In this document: piece by piece, positions 6,421 through 7,268 of the stretch
Position numbering within the stretch: position 1 is the first letter of the stretch
Layout: every line of letters begins with the position of its first letter
Origin: Atopobium sp. UBA6362
Lineage (GTDB): Bacteria; Actinomycetota; Coriobacteriia; Coriobacteriales; Atopobiaceae
Assembly (NCBI GenBank): GCA_002440065.1
Contig: DJRK01000024.1
Span: 10,467-17,734 of the forward strand
DNA length: 7,268 nt
Reading direction: 5' to 3'
The notes under the pieces: model-generated
Told to the model about the DNA's origin: nothing
Database searches by the model: none
The model's input: only the letters and a program-made list of their open reading frames with translations
Translations under genes and position numbers: made by a program

Positions 6421-6464
6421 ACCTGTAAAAATATAGTTGCCGGACGGCTAAGGAAACCGCAGGT
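6421..6464 (-). repeat. Structured intergenic unit 1, just after the DUF2344 gene; possible weak terminator
   Basis: This 44-nt unit on the minus strand starts ACCTGCGGTTTCC and ends TACAGGT. Its ends pair as AACCTG (6465-6460) with CAGGTT (6425-6420). An inner small hairpin GCC-GTCC-GGC is followed by AACTATATTTTTAC, so it could act as a weak intrinsic terminator for the upstream operon, although the stem is short. It shares the ACCT(C)GCGGTTTC beginning and TACAGGT end with the unit at 6359-6403, 17 nt away. Confidence 0.45.
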
Positions 6465-7222
6465 TAAAGCGGCTTCACAAGAAGGCCACTATTCTCGTCC
6501 TCATGGGCCTGCAAGGTACGCCGGACCTTGAGCGAGTCGTAGGCGGAGTCGACGCCCGAGAGCGCCGCGTCGAGGAGCACCTGAGGCCTCAGGGAGCCGG
6601 AATTGCTCGACCGCGTGTCGAGAAGGACACGGACGCCGCGGGCTTCTTGGCTGCAGGAGAAGGAGACGAGCGCCGAGGAGACGTCTATCGACTTGGGCTT
6701 GTCTCCGCGAAGGTAGTTCAAGGTGCCCGCGGCCTTGACCTTGTCGATGCGTTCCTCGAGCTCCTGGGCATCCATGGGGCACTCGGCCACGAGAACGTCC
6801 CAGCTCGAACGCGTGAGCCAGCTCTCGAGCGCGGGCACCCGCCCGGCAACGTAGGCGGCCCGCACCGGCGCGAGCGCCCGGGGCGTCGAGTCGCGAAGAC
6901 GGCCCAGGGCCTCATCGATCGGGACCTCCTCGGAAAGCAGCAGGTCGAAATACTCGCAATCGCTCGATGCCCCCACGGGGAGCGCCTGGGAGAACTGGAT
7001 GCGCATGCGCCGGGCGAAGCCGTTGCCGATGGAAAACGGCAACCGCGCGCGCCTGATGCAGCGGTTGACCGTCTCGAGGACCTCGAGGTGGCCGAGATAG
7101 GCCAAGCGGTCGTCCTTCACGTACTGGACCCTGAGGCGAGGCAGCTCCTTCTTCACGGAAAGGTCCTGCGGCTTCGCATCGCCCCACGGCTGGATCTGCG
7201 GACGGTTCTTCTGCCTGCTCAT
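6464..7222 (-). CDS. TIGR03936 family radical SAM-associated protein (DUF2344)
   Basis: The 252-residue protein is a DUF2344 (TIGR03936) member of unknown molecular role. Such genes usually sit directly after a B12-binding radical SAM protein of the TIGR03960 type and near rplU, as here. Visible family features are the opening RVQYVKDDRLAYLGHLEVL at 31-49, then CIRRARLPFSIGNGF at 55-69, and QFSQALPVGASSDCEYFDLL at 76-95. In family members I remember, the stretch after GF is usually NPHP- or APH-like; here it is ARRM. No signal peptide or membrane segment is seen. The ATG at 7222 overlaps the upstream stop as ATGA and has AGGAG 5 nt before it. The frame is open further upstream, but that part lies in the wrong frame of the preceding gene. 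A link to tRNA or ribosome modification is only an inference from context. Confidence 0.9.
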   Translation of the reverse strand: MSRQKNRPQIQPWGDAKPQDLSVKKELPRLRVQYVKDDRLAYLGHLEVLETVNRCIRRARLPFSIGNGFARRMRIQFSQALPVGASSDCEYFDLLLSEEVPIDEALGRLRDSTPRALAPVRAAYVAGRVPALESWLTRSSWDVLVAECPMDAQELEERIDKVKAAGTLNYLRGDKPKSIDVSSALVSFSCSQEARGVRVLLDTRSSNSGSLRPQVLLDAALSGVDSAYDSLKVRRTLQAHEDENSGLLVKPL

Positions 7223-7268
7223 GACCTCTCCTCGATGATGACGTTGCGGACGCCGAGCGTGGGGCACA
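7219..7268 (-). CDS. C-terminal end of probable B12-binding radical SAM protein (TIGR03960 type), partial
   Basis: Only the last 15 complete codons plus the stop are inside the window. The minus-strand frame ending in TGA at 7221-7219 reads CPTLGVRNVIIEERS. A short C-terminal GxCPxLGVxN-like ending is what I recall for TIGR03960 proteins, whose cysteine-rich tails end in this way. The partner relationship with DUF2344 makes this the expected neighbour. The stop overlaps the next ATG as ATGA, a typical operon junction. The call depends mostly on context, since the catalytic parts lie beyond position 7268. Confidence 0.6.
   Translation of the reverse strand, partial: CPTLGVRNVIIEERS

Noticed and set aside
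6275..6463. CRISPR-like or tRNA-like content in the intergenic region
   Set aside because: There are only two units with divergent interiors and paired ends, no regular spacers, and no tRNA arms.
7223..7267. N-terminal extension of the DUF2344 protein to the window edge
   Set aside because: It is out of frame with the real upstream gene end. ATG 7222 has a strong ribosome site and an ATGA overlap.

Overview
The window is a compact, GC-rich bacterial housekeeping block with every supported gene on the minus strand, so transcription runs from position 7268 towards 1. In that order it holds: the last codons of a probable B12-binding radical SAM protein (TIGR03960-like), a DUF2344/TIGR03936 protein, rplU (bL21), rpmA (bL27), obgE, proB, proA, nadD, yqeK and rsfS. 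The mix suggests a high-GC actinobacterial lineage, most likely class Coriobacteriia (Olsenella/Collinsella/Atopobiaceae type). The obg-proB-proA-nadD-rsfS order is typical of Actinobacteria. The radical SAM + DUF2344 pair upstream of rplU and a separate yqeK are features I associate with Firmicutes and Coriobacteriia. The taxonomic guess rests on gene order and composition only.

Layout. 7268-6464 is the tail of the upstream operon, with the radical SAM gene and the DUF2344 gene joined by an ATGA overlap. 6463-6275 is the only sizeable non-coding stretch (189 bp). It holds a good sigma70-type promoter for rplU (TTGACG, 17 bp, TAATAT), and upstream of that two similar 44-45 nt units whose ends can pair (the most unusual thing here). 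6274-5684 carries rplU and rpmA, closed by a clear intrinsic terminator at 5629-5664. 5585-39 is a tightly packed run of six genes (obgE, proB, proA, nadD, yqeK, rsfS), with junctions TAATG, 15 nt, ATGA, 3 nt and 14 nt, which suggests one transcript with translational coupling. No strong separate promoter for this run is visible, so it may depend on read-through of the terminator.

Functional theme. bL21, bL27, Obg and RsfS belong to 50S subunit make-up, assembly or silencing. ProB/ProA make the first two steps of proline synthesis, NadD makes deamido-NAD, and YqeK is predicted to remove Ap4A. The block thus links ribosome production with central metabolism. No mobile element, CRISPR array, tRNA or rRNA is seen. 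I found no undescribed multi-gene system; the worthwhile leads are in the non-coding DNA around rplU-rpmA.
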